A stretch of 64,000 nucleotides of DNA. It comes from an uncultured Clostridia bacterium (GTDB taxonomy: Bacteria > Bacillota > Clostridia > Oscillospirales > Acutalibacteraceae). The notes beneath the pieces were generated by a model. That model saw only the letters and a program-made list of their open reading frames with translations, searched no databases and had not been told where the DNA came from. A program made the position numbers and the translations under genes. Positions 52,240 through 60,982 of this stretch are shown piece after piece (positions within the stretch are counted from its first letter, which is position 1; the number at the start of each line of letters is the position of its first letter). Where the stretch lies: positions 62,001 to 126,000 of the forward strand of contig CALEII010000066.1 of assembly GCA_937876205.1 (NCBI GenBank), read 5' to 3'.

Positions 52240-52854
52240 TTATACTACCTCATTAAATGCTCTGAGCATATCAAGACCGACTTTTCCGCTTTTCTCAGGG
52301 TGGAACTGTGCACCGTAAACATTTCTGAAGTTAACAAGACCGGGAACGGTTGTGCCGTATTCAGAGTATGCCACCAGTGAATCATCGCAGTTCTTTGCAT
52401 AGAAGGAGTGTACATAATACACATAATCTCCTTCATTTGTGTAACGGAGCATAGGATTATTTTTATCCTTTATAATAAGTCTGTTCCAGCCGATATGGGG
52501 AACTTTCAGTTCAGAAGGAATATCAGGTGTCAGCGGACACACTTCGCCTTTTATGTAACCCAGTCCTTCGTGTTCACCGTATTCATAGCTTTTTTCAAAA
52601 AGCATTTGCATTCCTAAGCAAATACCGAGTAAAGGTTTCCCTTTTGTTACTTCTTCGTTCAGTACAGGTACAAGACCTGTGTCAATAAGCTTCTGTTTTG
52701 CGTCGGAAAAGGCACCCACACCGGGTAGAATGATTCTGTCTGCTTTCTTTATTGTTTCAGCATCGGATGTGACAACAGCTTCTATCCCGAGGTGTTCGAG
52801 TGAGCCCACAAGAGAAAAAAGATTGCCTACACCGTAGTTGATAATTGCTATCAT
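52240..52854 (-). CDS. hisH: Imidazole glycerol phosphate synthase, glutaminase subunit
   Basis: A 204-residue class I amidotransferase. The N-terminus reads IINYGVGNLFSLVGSLEHLG, the oxyanion region PGVGAFSDA, the catalytic cysteine GICLGMQMLFEKS near 80, and the histidine and glutamate lie in AQFHPEKSGKVG near 185. It gives ammonia to HisF. The genes hisB and hisH touch without a gap. Confidence 0.97.
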   Translation of the reverse strand: MIAIINYGVGNLFSLVGSLEHLGIEAVVTSDAETIKKADRIILPGVGAFSDAKQKLIDTGLVPVLNEEVTKGKPLLGICLGMQMLFEKSYEYGEHEGLGYIKGEVCPLTPDIPSELKVPHIGWNRLIIKDKNNPMLRYTNEGDYVYYVHSFYAKNCDDSLVAYSEYGTTVPGLVNFRNVYGAQFHPEKSGKVGLDMLRAFNEVV

Positions 52855-53442
52855 TTATAAAACGCCTTTCGTAGATGGAATTTCATCCTTGAATTTTTCA
52901 TCAATTGATACTGCTGCTTTCAGCGCTCTTGCAAGTGCTTTGAAAGAGCCTTCAATTATATGGTGTGAATTTGTGCCGTCAAGCTGCTTCAGATGAAGAT
53001 TTATTCCGGCACATCTTGTGAACGACATCATAAATTCTTCAACAAGCTCTGTGTCAAAATCACCGACTTTTTCTGTGGGAAGCAGCAGCTTATAGTTAAG
53101 ATAAGCTCTGCCTGAAAGGTCAACTGCACAAAGAATCAGCGTTTCATCCATAGGGAGTATAATATGACCGTATCTGACAATTCCCTTTGCATCACCGACA
53201 CACTCCTTAAGTGCTGTACCCAGTACGATACCGATATCTTCAGCCGAATGGTGATAGTCAACCTGTGTATCACCCTTGCAGTTAACATCAAGATCAAATC
53301 TCGAGTGCTTTGCAAAAAGAGTGAGCATATGGTCAAGGAAGCCGCAGCCGGTATCAATTACCGATTTGCCTGTTCCGTCAATATTAAGTGACAGTTTTAT
53401 GTCTGTTTCTGCTGTTTTTCTTTCCAGACTGAATGTTCTCAT
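52855..53442 (-). CDS. hisB: Imidazoleglycerol-phosphate dehydratase
   Basis: A 195-residue single-domain enzyme (no phosphatase fusion). Metal motifs GFLDHMLTLFAKHSRFD near 34 and DYHHSAEDIGIVLG near 62, then FMMSFTRCAGINLHL and NSHHIIEGSFKALARAL near 160. Because the histidinol-phosphatase domain is missing, that step must be done by another enzyme. Confidence 0.97.
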   Translation of the reverse strand: MRTFSLERKTAETDIKLSLNIDGTGKSVIDTGCGFLDHMLTLFAKHSRFDLDVNCKGDTQVDYHHSAEDIGIVLGTALKECVGDAKGIVRYGHIILPMDETLILCAVDLSGRAYLNYKLLLPTEKVGDFDTELVEEFMMSFTRCAGINLHLKQLDGTNSHHIIEGSFKALARALKAAVSIDEKFKDEIPSTKGVL

Positions 53443-53446
53443 AATA

Positions 53447-54508
53447 TCATCCTTTCAGAATTTCATCGGTAGCATCAATGAGTGCAGTCATCTGTTCTTT
53501 TGAGCCGATGGTGATTCTAACATAGTCTTTTATTCTTTCTTTGCTGAAATATCTTACAACAATGCTTCTTTTTCTCAGTTCATTGAAGTATTCTTCACCC
53601 GAAAGTGTATTGTGCTTTGCAAAAATAAAGTTTGCTTTTGAATCTGGTATTGTGAAGCCCCGCTTTTCAAGCTCTTTAACAGTATATTCTCTGTTTTCAA
53701 TGATTTCGGCAATACATCTGTCAAAATATTCAGTATCAAGAACTGATTCCTTTCCTGCTATTATGGAAAGTCTGTTCAGATTGTAAGGATTGAATGAAAA
53801 TTTCATTTTGCACATATCTGCAATCAGCTCAGGACTGGAAATAGCAAAACCGATTCTTGCACCAGCAAGATTTCTTGATTTTGAAAATGTTCTTGAAACA
53901 ATGAGATTGTCATACTTATCAACAAGAGAAACAGCACTTTCAGCACCGAAATCAACATAAGCTTCATCAATAAGTACTACAGAATTCTTGTTTGATTCCA
54001 GAATTCTTTCAATATCATTCAGTGAAAGAGCAAGTCCGGTCGGAGCATTGGGATTTGCAATGAAAATGGGCTTGTTTTTACCGATGTAATCTTCCACGCC
54101 GATTGATAAATCATCCCTTAACGGGATAATCTCGGGATTTAAACCGAAAAGCTCGCAGAAGACGGGATAAAAGCCGTATGTAATATCTGCAAAACAAGGC
54201 TCATTGTCTTTATCACAGAAAGCCTCGAAAGCAAAAGCCAGAATTTCATCAGAGCCGTTACCCATAAGCACCTGATTTGCATTTACACCGAATACTTCGG
54301 CAATGGCATCGATAACATCTTTTGTGTCAGGGTCGGAGTAAAGATTGAGTCGGGAAATTTCTTCTCTGTTCAGAGCTTCAATCACTTTAGGTGAAGGAGG
54401 AAAAGGGCTCTCATTTGTGTTGAGTTTTATTAAATTACTCACTTTCGGCTGTTCACCGGGAGTATAAGGTTCTATATTTGAAAACCTATCTGATAAAAAT
54501 CGTGACAT
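53447..54508 (-). CDS. hisC: Histidinol-phosphate aminotransferase
   Basis: A 353-residue class II-type PLP aminotransferase. It has KLNTNESPFPPSPKV near 30, NGSDEILAFAFEAF near 84, NPNAPTGLAL near 155, DEAYVDFG near 180 and the PLP lysine in SRTFSKSRNLAGARIGF near 215. The length is normal. hisB begins 4 bases downstream. Confidence 0.96.
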   Translation of the reverse strand: MSRFLSDRFSNIEPYTPGEQPKVSNLIKLNTNESPFPPSPKVIEALNREEISRLNLYSDPDTKDVIDAIAEVFGVNANQVLMGNGSDEILAFAFEAFCDKDNEPCFADITYGFYPVFCELFGLNPEIIPLRDDLSIGVEDYIGKNKPIFIANPNAPTGLALSLNDIERILESNKNSVVLIDEAYVDFGAESAVSLVDKYDNLIVSRTFSKSRNLAGARIGFAISSPELIADMCKMKFSFNPYNLNRLSIIAGKESVLDTEYFDRCIAEIIENREYTVKELEKRGFTIPDSKANFIFAKHNTLSGEEYFNELRKRSIVVRYFSKERIKDYVRITIGSKEQMTALIDATDEILKG

Positions 54509-54520
54509 TTATAACACTTC

Positions 54521-55804
54521 TTAAAATTTATTGAATCTTATTCCTATTGATTTGCCGTGAGCCTGCAAGCCTTCACGGTTTGCGAAGTCCTCAACTCTTT
54601 CGTGACATTTTTCAAGAGCTGATTCCGAATAGTAAATGAATGAGGATTTTTTGATAAAATCATCAACGGAAAGAGGTGAAGAAAATCTTGCAGTACCGCT
54701 TGTGGGAAGTGTATGGTTAGGGCCTGCGAAATAATCACCGAGTGCTTCAGGGACATTTTTACCAAGGAAAATACTGCCGGCATTCTTTATAAGAGGAAGA
54801 ATTTCAAAGGGGTTGTCAACACACACTTCAAGATGCTCGGGAGCAATCTCATTGCTGAGTTTAACAGCAGTTTCAATAGAATCAACTATAAAAATCTTAC
54901 CGTTGTTGTCGATTGATTCTCTAGCAATATCCTCACGGGGAAGAAGCTTCAGCTGTCTTTCAATTTCATCTGCAACTTTTTTTGCAAAATCCATATCTGT
55001 TGTCACAAGAACGGAGCTTGCCATTCTGTCGTGCTCAGCCTGTGAAAGAAGGTCTGCTGCAACATTTGACGGGTCACAGGTCGGCTCTGCGATAACGAGA
55101 ATTTCACTGGGACCTGCAATCATATCAATACTTACTTTTCCGTAAACCTGTTTCTTTGCTGTAGCAACGAAGATATTACCGGGGCCGACGATTTTGTCAA
55201 CCTTAGGTACGCTTTCCGTTCCGTATGCAAGAGCTGCAACAGCCTGTGCACCGCCGAGTTTAAATATTTTTGTAACGCCTGCGATTTTTGCTGCTGTGAG
55301 AATTGCAGGGTTGATTTTTCCGTCAGCAGATGGGGGAGTGACCATAACAATTTCTTTTACTCCCGCTATTTTTGCAGGAACGGCATCCATAAGCACAGTG
55401 CTGGGGTATGCCGCTGTGCCGCCGGGAACATAAAGACCTGCTTTTTCAACGGGTGTTATTTTCTGACCGAGAACAATACCGTCCTCTTTTGTGAGAACAA
55501 AATCGTTTCTTATCTGTTTTGAATGAAATTCAGCGATGTTATCGTGTGCCTGTCTTAGTGTTTCAATAAAGTAATCATCTGTCTGTGAAAAAGCTTCTTC
55601 AATTTCAGCCTCTGACACAAGAAGAGTGTCAAGCTTACATTTGTCAAACTTTTCACAGTATTCAAAAAGTGCTTTGTCGCCGTTTGTCTTGACATTTTCT
55701 ATAATACCTTCAACAATTCTCTCTATTTCTTCGTTTTTCTTTTCATCCTCACGGGTGAAAACAGTGAAATCTTTTACTGTTGATGTGTCAATAATTTTTA
55801 TCAT
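54521..55804 (-). CDS. hisD: Histidinol dehydrogenase
   Basis: A 427-residue zinc enzyme oxidising histidinol to histidine in two NAD-dependent steps. Motifs include VPGGTAAYPSTVLM near 125, GPGNIFVATAKKQVYG near 205, DMIAGPSEILVIAEP near 230, DLLSQAEHD near 260 and NHTLPTSGTARFSSPLSV near 375. Its start overlaps hisG by 4 bases. Confidence 0.97.
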   Translation of the reverse strand: MIKIIDTSTVKDFTVFTREDEKKNEEIERIVEGIIENVKTNGDKALFEYCEKFDKCKLDTLLVSEAEIEEAFSQTDDYFIETLRQAHDNIAEFHSKQIRNDFVLTKEDGIVLGQKITPVEKAGLYVPGGTAAYPSTVLMDAVPAKIAGVKEIVMVTPPSADGKINPAILTAAKIAGVTKIFKLGGAQAVAALAYGTESVPKVDKIVGPGNIFVATAKKQVYGKVSIDMIAGPSEILVIAEPTCDPSNVAADLLSQAEHDRMASSVLVTTDMDFAKKVADEIERQLKLLPREDIARESIDNNGKIFIVDSIETAVKLSNEIAPEHLEVCVDNPFEILPLIKNAGSIFLGKNVPEALGDYFAGPNHTLPTSGTARFSSPLSVDDFIKKSSFIYYSESALEKCHERVEDFANREGLQAHGKSIGIRFNKF

Positions 55805-56424
55805 TTCTTTAATTCCTCGCTGAATTTTGTGACTATTTTATTTATCTCTTCCGTCTTGAATTTATAGCTTGCTTTGTTTGCAATAAGTCTTGCACTGATG
55901 GGAAGAATCTCTGTCAGAACACCGAGATTGTTTTCTTTGAGAGTTGTTCCTGTTTCTACGATGTCAACTATAACATCAGACAAATCAAGAATGGGAGCGA
56001 GCTCTATTGAGCCGTTTAGCTTGATTATTTCTATATCTCTGTTGATGCTCTTATAATATGTTTTTGCAATGTTGACAAACTTTGTTGCAACTCTCAGTGC
56101 AACATCAGGATTGTCTCTGAAGTCGTTTTTACCTGCAACACACATTTTGCATTTGCCTATATCAAGGTCAAGAAGCTCATATACATCGGGCTCATATTCA
56201 AGAAGAATATCTTTGCCCACAATACCTATATCAGCTGCACCGTGTTCAACATATATACTTACATCTGACGGTTTTACAAGAAAATAGCTGATTCCGTTTT
56301 CTTCACTTGTGAAAACAAGCTGACGGGAATCTGAGTGCATTTCATCACAGTCATAACCGACCTTTGCAAAAATATCAAAAACCTTGTTGCCGAGTCTGCC
56401 TTTGGGGAGTGCTACACTTATCAT
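55801..56424 (-). CDS. hisG: ATP phosphoribosyltransferase, short form
   Basis: The first enzyme of histidine synthesis. The 207-residue protein is the short form (HisG-S): VALPKGRLGNKVFDIF at the start, DIGIVGKDILLEYEPDVYELLDL near 73 and the phosphate-binding segment DVIVDIVETGTTLKENNLG near 155. It lacks the regulatory C-terminal domain and needs HisZ, encoded directly upstream with a 4-base overlap. Confidence 0.97.
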   Translation of the reverse strand: MISVALPKGRLGNKVFDIFAKVGYDCDEMHSDSRQLVFTSEENGISYFLVKPSDVSIYVEHGAADIGIVGKDILLEYEPDVYELLDLDIGKCKMCVAGKNDFRDNPDVALRVATKFVNIAKTYYKSINRDIEIIKLNGSIELAPILDLSDVIVDIVETGTTLKENNLGVLTEILPISARLIANKASYKFKTEEINKIVTKFSEELKK

Positions 56425-57542
56425 AATGTTACCTCCTTCGGCTCATTTTCTTCAAAAGAATAAATTCGGGCATTCTGAACGTCTGAGGGATAATCTGTTA
56501 CTGTGGTATAGGAACAGCCTTTCTCATCAAGCTTGTTGCAGAATTCAGTCAATGCTTCAATATCTGTTTTATCGCCATATATAATATAAACATCGGTTGT
56601 GTTCTTATCTTTGATATGCAGCTTTCTGTCAAGAGCATCAAAGTAAATAGCAAAGCCCATGGCATTTGTTTTGTTTTTACCCATTTTGCTCATAAGCATA
56701 TCATATCTGCCGCCTGACAGAACATCTCTCGGAATACCGTGTACATAACCGTGCATAAGGATACCGTTGTAATATCCGGGGTCATCTGTGACAGACAAAT
56801 CAATTTTTATGTGCTTTTCAAGTCCTGATTTTACGAGGAGACTGTATATACTTTTTATCTCGTTGACAGCCTCCTGCATTTTTAAGTTAAGTGAATTAGC
56901 CTCTGCAGAGATAATTGCATTTTCATTAGAAGGCTTTGATGTCATTACATCAACGGCAGTGTTTACGGGACTTCTCGGCAGTGCATTATTCTCTGCAATC
57001 TTAACAAGGTCGTGAGCATTTTTCTCTTTGAGAAGCTTGTGAAGCTCATTTCTGAGTGTGGCGTCATTTGTCAGACAATCAAGAAGACCTTCCGTGTAAC
57101 CCATATGGGATATTTCGAGGATTGCATCTTTGTCAAGCTCAAGAAGACTTTTTATTGCAAGAGTAATGATTTCTACCGTCTGAAAAAGGTCAATCCTTCC
57201 GAGCACTTCAAGACCTACCTGTGAAATTTCCTTGAATTCGTGAACATCCTTTGACTCACGGTATACATTTTCTGTGTAATAGAGCTTCTGTCTGTCAGTT
57301 GTTGCGTCAGCATTTTTTACAATGCTGAGTGTCACATCAGGCTTGAGAGCCATAAGCTTACCGTTAAGGTCTGTGAATGTAATGATTCTGTTTCCCACAA
57401 GGAAATCCTTATTTTTTGCGTAGAAATCATAAGATTCAAACTTGCTCATTCTGAATTTCTTGAATCCTCTGTCCTCATAAAGCTTACGCAGTTTTAACAC
57501 CGTAAGCTCATCTTTGTATAAAAAATTGAAATTGTCTGCCAA
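56421..57542 (-). CDS. hisZ: ATP phosphoribosyltransferase regulatory subunit
   Basis: A class II aminoacyl-tRNA-synthetase-like protein of about 373 residues that makes HisG active and histidine-sensitive. It has FTDLNGKLMALKPDVTLSIVKNA near 60, YYTENVYRE and a late GGRYDMLMSKMGKNKTNAMGFAI near 280. A TTG at 57542 (AGGTG 6 bases upstream) is the likely start; GTG at 57551 lacks a ribosome binding site. It lies 7-16 bases after fhs, so fhs and his genes are probably one transcript. Confidence 0.92.
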   Translation of the reverse strand: MADNFNFLYKDELTVLKLRKLYEDRGFKKFRMSKFESYDFYAKNKDFLVGNRIITFTDLNGKLMALKPDVTLSIVKNADATTDRQKLYYTENVYRESKDVHEFKEISQVGLEVLGRIDLFQTVEIITLAIKSLLELDKDAILEISHMGYTEGLLDCLTNDATLRNELHKLLKEKNAHDLVKIAENNALPRSPVNTAVDVMTSKPSNENAIISAEANSLNLKMQEAVNEIKSIYSLLVKSGLEKHIKIDLSVTDDPGYYNGILMHGYVHGIPRDVLSGGRYDMLMSKMGKNKTNAMGFAIYFDALDRKLHIKDKNTTDVYIIYGDKTDIEALTEFCNKLDEKGCSYTTVTDYPSDVQNARIYSFEENEPKEVTL

Positions 57543-57558
57543 ATAAATCACCTGCTAA

Positions 57559-59235
57559 TCAGAACAGTCCTTCGATTGTTCCGTCCTCATGAATATCAAT
57601 TTTAAGTGCGCTGGGTGCTTTGGGAAGTCCCGGCATTGTGAGTATGTCACCTGTCATAACTGTTACAAAGCCTGCACCTGAATAGAGTCTTACATCTCTG
57701 ACCGTAATTTTGAAGTTTTCGGGTTTTCCGAGCTTTGTCTGGTCATCAGAAAGTGAATACTGTGTTTTTGCAATACAGACGGGGAGCTTGTCTCTGTCGA
57801 GTCTTTCAATCTCTTTGATTGATTTTTCAGCGTTTGCAGTGTAAATTACACCGTCTGCTCTGTAAATTTCCTTTGCTATTGTTTCAATCTTTTCTTTGAT
57901 TGATTTTTCTGCGTTATAGATATGACGGAAGCTGTTGTCTGCCTCATTTTCATCAATTGTATCACACACAAGCTGAGCGAGTTCAGCAGCACCTTCGCCA
58001 CCCTTTGCAAAGCCTTCTGATACACAGGCAACTGCACCCATCTTTTTGCAGTATGCTTTAACGAATTCAATTTCAGCATCTGTGTCAGCATAGAACTTAT
58101 TGATTGCAACAACAACAGGTACACCGTATTTTCTCATATTTTCAATATGTGCACCGAGGTTGACAATACCTTTCTCAAGTGCTTCAAGGTTTTCATTTGA
58201 TGTTTCAGCCTTGGGAACACCGCCGTTATACTTGAGAGCACGGCAAGTTGCAACAAGAACAATACAGGAGGGAGTGAGTCCTGCAGCACGGCACTTGATA
58301 TCAAGGAATTTTTCAGCACCCAGGTCTGAACCGAATCCTGCTTCTGTGATAGTGTAGTCAGCAAGCTTGAGAGCAAGCTTTGTAGCTCTGACTGAGTTAC
58401 AGCCGTGTGCAATATTTGCAAAGGGTCCACCGTGAATGATTGCGGGGGTATTTTCAAGAGTCTGAACAAGGTTAGGATTGATTGCATCCTTCATAAGCAG
58501 TGTCATAGCGCCTGCACAGCCGAGTTCTTTACAGTAAACGGGTTCGCCTGCATAATTATAAGCCACAAGAATATTCTCAAATCTTTCTTTAAGATCCTTA
58601 AGGTCCTTTGCAAGGCAGAGTATAGCCATAATTTCACTTGCAACCGTAATGTTAAAGCCGTCTTCACGGGGTACACCGCAGACTTTACCGCCAAGCCCCA
58701 CGACTATGTTACGCAGTGCTCTGTCGTTCATATCCATACATCTCTTGAAGAGGATTCTTCTTTGGTCAATACCAAGCTCGTTACCTTGCTGAATGTGATT
58801 ATCAATAATTGCGCAAAGAAGGTTGTTTGCAGCCGTAATTGCGTGCATATCACCGGTAAAATGAAGATTGATGTCTTCCATAGGAACAACCTGTGAGTAG
58901 CCGCCGCCTGCAGCACCGCCTTTGATACCGAAAACGGGACCGAGTGAAGGCTCACGAAGTGCAATAATTGCCTTTTTGCCGATTACATTCATAGCCTGAC
59001 CGAGACCGACTGTTACGGTAGTTTTTCCTTCGCCTGCAGGTGTGGGATTTATAGCAGTAACGAGAATAAGCTTACCGTCTTTGTTGTTTTCTGTCTTTCT
59101 GAACAGATCATCATTGAGCTTTGCTTTGTATTTGCCGTAATAATCAAGATAGTCTTCATCAATACCGAGCTTTGCGGCTACTTCTTTTATTGGAAGCATT
59201 TTGCTGGACTGTGCTATTTCTACATCTGTAAGCAT
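57559..59235 (-). CDS. fhs: Formate-tetrahydrofolate ligase
   Basis: A 558-residue enzyme making 10-formyl-THF from formate, THF and ATP. The P-loop is AINPTPAGEGKTTVTVGLGQ near 70, and FGIKGGAAGGGYSQVVPMEDINLHFTGDMHAI, PAIIHGGPFANIAHGCNS and GAGFVTVMTGDILTMPGLPK are all intact. It is the first gene of the leftward fhs-his unit; the link makes sense because purine and histidine synthesis share the AICAR branch point that uses 10-formyl-THF. A 21-bp palindrome lies 65 bases upstream. Confidence 0.97.
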   Translation of the reverse strand: MLTDVEIAQSSKMLPIKEVAAKLGIDEDYLDYYGKYKAKLNDDLFRKTENNKDGKLILVTAINPTPAGEGKTTVTVGLGQAMNVIGKKAIIALREPSLGPVFGIKGGAAGGGYSQVVPMEDINLHFTGDMHAITAANNLLCAIIDNHIQQGNELGIDQRRILFKRCMDMNDRALRNIVVGLGGKVCGVPREDGFNITVASEIMAILCLAKDLKDLKERFENILVAYNYAGEPVYCKELGCAGAMTLLMKDAINPNLVQTLENTPAIIHGGPFANIAHGCNSVRATKLALKLADYTITEAGFGSDLGAEKFLDIKCRAAGLTPSCIVLVATCRALKYNGGVPKAETSNENLEALEKGIVNLGAHIENMRKYGVPVVVAINKFYADTDAEIEFVKAYCKKMGAVACVSEGFAKGGEGAAELAQLVCDTIDENEADNSFRHIYNAEKSIKEKIETIAKEIYRADGVIYTANAEKSIKEIERLDRDKLPVCIAKTQYSLSDDQTKLGKPENFKITVRDVRLYSGAGFVTVMTGDILTMPGLPKAPSALKIDIHEDGTIEGLF

Positions 59236-59270
59236 TAGATCATCTCCGTATTTTTATCATAAATTTATTC

Positions 59271-59281
59271 ATTATATTATA
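59271..59281 (-). promoter_or_regulatory. Candidate -10 elements of fhs
   Basis: Two overlapping TATAAT copies on the minus strand (59276-59281 and 59271-59276) lie 36-46 bases before fhs. No good -35 sits at 17 bases, which suggests an activator or dependence on the palindrome region. Confidence 0.45.
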
Positions 59282-59299
59282 GTATCTGTGTGTGTATTT

Positions 59300-59320
59300 A
59301 TTATTCCATAATGGAATAAT
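59300..59320. promoter_or_regulatory. Perfect 21-bp palindrome, candidate operator of fhs-his
   Basis: ATTATTCCAT and ATGGAATAAT (10 bp each) flank a single A. It sits just upstream of or over the fhs promoter region. The symmetry fits a dimeric repressor site; I do not recognise its regulator. Confidence 0.6.
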
Positions 59321-59356
59321 GTGTAAATTATTTTATTTATTTTAAAATAAATAATA

Positions 59357-59388
59357 ATACCGTATGTTTTTTTATACATACGGTATTG
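59357..59388 (-). terminator. Terminator after the GH5 gene
   Basis: AATACCGTATG and CATACGGTATT form an 11-pair stem around a T-rich loop; an AT-rich palindromic run follows on the minus strand. Confidence 0.8.
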
Positions 59389-59397
59389 TGATGTTGA

Positions 59398-60861
59398 TTA
59401 AATCTCGATTATTATTTTATTTTCACCCTTGCTAACACCGACAGATATTGTAACTGCCTGAGAACCGGCGATGCTTTCATATGATGACTTGCATTTTGCT
59501 TCAATTCTTTTCGGAGCAGAAGGGGAGTAAATAATGGCTTTTTTTCTTGAACCTGTTTCGCAGTTGAATTTCAGCGTAAATGTGTTGTTGTGTCTGTTGA
59601 ATTCATATTTTGTTATCTGCCCCGGAACTGCAACGGGCACAGGTCTTGCGATGATTTTCATTATTTTTTCATCAATCAGCTCTTTCCAGAAGCACCAGTA
59701 TGTCTGTGACCATCTGTTATTGTCGAAATATTCAAGAAGATGCTCAAGATGTGGGTATTCTTCACTTCCCGGAACCATTCCGCCCCATTCACCGACGATT
59801 AGAGGCACACCGAGTCTCTTCTGTGTTTTTGCGTGCTCATCAAAAATAGCATCAACACGGTTATTGCCCGCAGTGTTTGTGTAAACAGAGTCTACAGTTA
59901 TATCATACCCGTGAGGAGCGAAAGCAAGATTCTCTTCTGCTGTTCCGTCATCATATCTGAGTCTGGGAGTTGAACAGGGAATGCTTGTGTTTGAGTAATA
60001 ACAAGCTTCCATAATTATTATTCCGTCTTTTGTGACTTCTCTAATAGCAGATGCTATTTTTTTTAGGAACGGATAGTATTTATCCACATCGAAGTTTTTG
60101 ATTATCAGATCACCGCCGGATGTGAAGCTTCTTATGATATCTTTTCTGTCCGTTACGGAAAGAACTTCATTCACAACGTTGCCGTTGAACAGGCTTTTTG
60201 CAATTCTTTTCTTGTCGACTTTATTAGAAAGAATTGTTTTTGCACCTTCTGAGATGATTTTTCTGAAAACTTTTCCGCCGCTTGTTCCCGGGAACGGCTC
60301 ATTGAGAATGTCATAACCGAAAATGTTATTCTTATCTTTGTAATAGAGAACAATGTGTTTCCACATATCGGCAAAATAATCCTGAAGCCCTTTGCCGGCA
60401 ACAGGTGTGTTTGCCCAAAAGTTGTCAAACGCTCTGTGTACTGCTTTATCTATAAAATATCCTTCAGCCCAAATTAGCACGGGCTTTCTTCTCTTATATG
60501 AATCGGTTACCGTTGCCCAGTCAGGCATACCGTGAAAGCAATCCTGATGAATATCAAGATATACATAAATGCCGTATTTTTCACAAAGATCTATGTATTT
60601 ACCCATAAAGTCAAGGTATTCGTTATTGTATTTTCCCGGCAAAGGCTCTATAGCATTCCACACAAGACCGAATCTTATAAGGTTTACACCACTTGCAGCA
60701 AGCTTACTGAACATTTCTTCATCCCAGTTAACTCTGTAATAGTCCATTTTGCCGGTTGTTTCATCAAAATATCCCTTATTAACAAGATTTACACCGTTGA
60801 ATATTCTTTCTCTGCCTGATTCATCAATAAATGAAGTTCCTTTAACGGTAATACGTTCCAT
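59398..60861 (-). CDS. GH5 endoglycoceramidase-like glycosidase
   Basis: A 487-residue GH5 enzyme. The barrel starts with FNGVNLVNKG near 25, then RFGLVWNAIEP, YLDIHQDCF near 105, the acid/base glutamate in DILNEPFPG near 205 and the nucleophile in LIVGEWGGM near 355. The C-terminal 85 residues form a beta-sandwich as in endoglycoceramidases (Glyco_hydro_5_C). Endoglycoceramidases remove glycans from ceramide and are normally secreted; this protein has no signal peptide. ATG at 60861 is set by GGAG 9 bases upstream; earlier in-frame starts lack support. Substrate is inference. Confidence 0.82.
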   Translation of the reverse strand: MERITVKGTSFIDESGRERIFNGVNLVNKGYFDETTGKMDYYRVNWDEEMFSKLAASGVNLIRFGLVWNAIEPLPGKYNNEYLDFMGKYIDLCEKYGIYVYLDIHQDCFHGMPDWATVTDSYKRRKPVLIWAEGYFIDKAVHRAFDNFWANTPVAGKGLQDYFADMWKHIVLYYKDKNNIFGYDILNEPFPGTSGGKVFRKIISEGAKTILSNKVDKKRIAKSLFNGNVVNEVLSVTDRKDIIRSFTSGGDLIIKNFDVDKYYPFLKKIASAIREVTKDGIIIMEACYYSNTSIPCSTPRLRYDDGTAEENLAFAPHGYDITVDSVYTNTAGNNRVDAIFDEHAKTQKRLGVPLIVGEWGGMVPGSEEYPHLEHLLEYFDNNRWSQTYWCFWKELIDEKIMKIIARPVPVAVPGQITKYEFNRHNNTFTLKFNCETGSRKKAIIYSPSAPKRIEAKCKSSYESIAGSQAVTISVGVSKGENKIIIEI

Positions 60862-60954
60862 ATCATTCATCTCCAAAGATAGATATATATCTATTTTAAC
60901 ATAAAAAATAATGTTGTCAATATCAATCTGTCCTGCATATATATCAAAAAAATC

Positions 60955-60979
60955 TGCGCCAATTTATGACGCAGACAAA
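60955..60979 (-). terminator. Terminator after the PAP2 gene
   Basis: TCTGCG and CGCAGA pair with an 11-base loop; on the minus strand a run of six or more T follows. Confidence 0.78.
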
Positions 60980-60982
60980 AAA

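Noticed and set aside
54813..55145. Open frame antisense to hisD (110 codons)
   Set aside because: Runs against a fully conserved hisD region; no family match and no ribosome binding site.
59333..59354. 22-bp AT-only palindrome next to the fhs operator candidate
   Set aside because: TTATTTATTTT and its mirror contain only A and T in a very AT-rich stretch and lie next to a terminator; chance is likely.
59236..59397. T-box or histidine attenuator for fhs-his
   Set aside because: I looked for the T-box core, a specifier hairpin and a run of His codons; none is present in this short leader.
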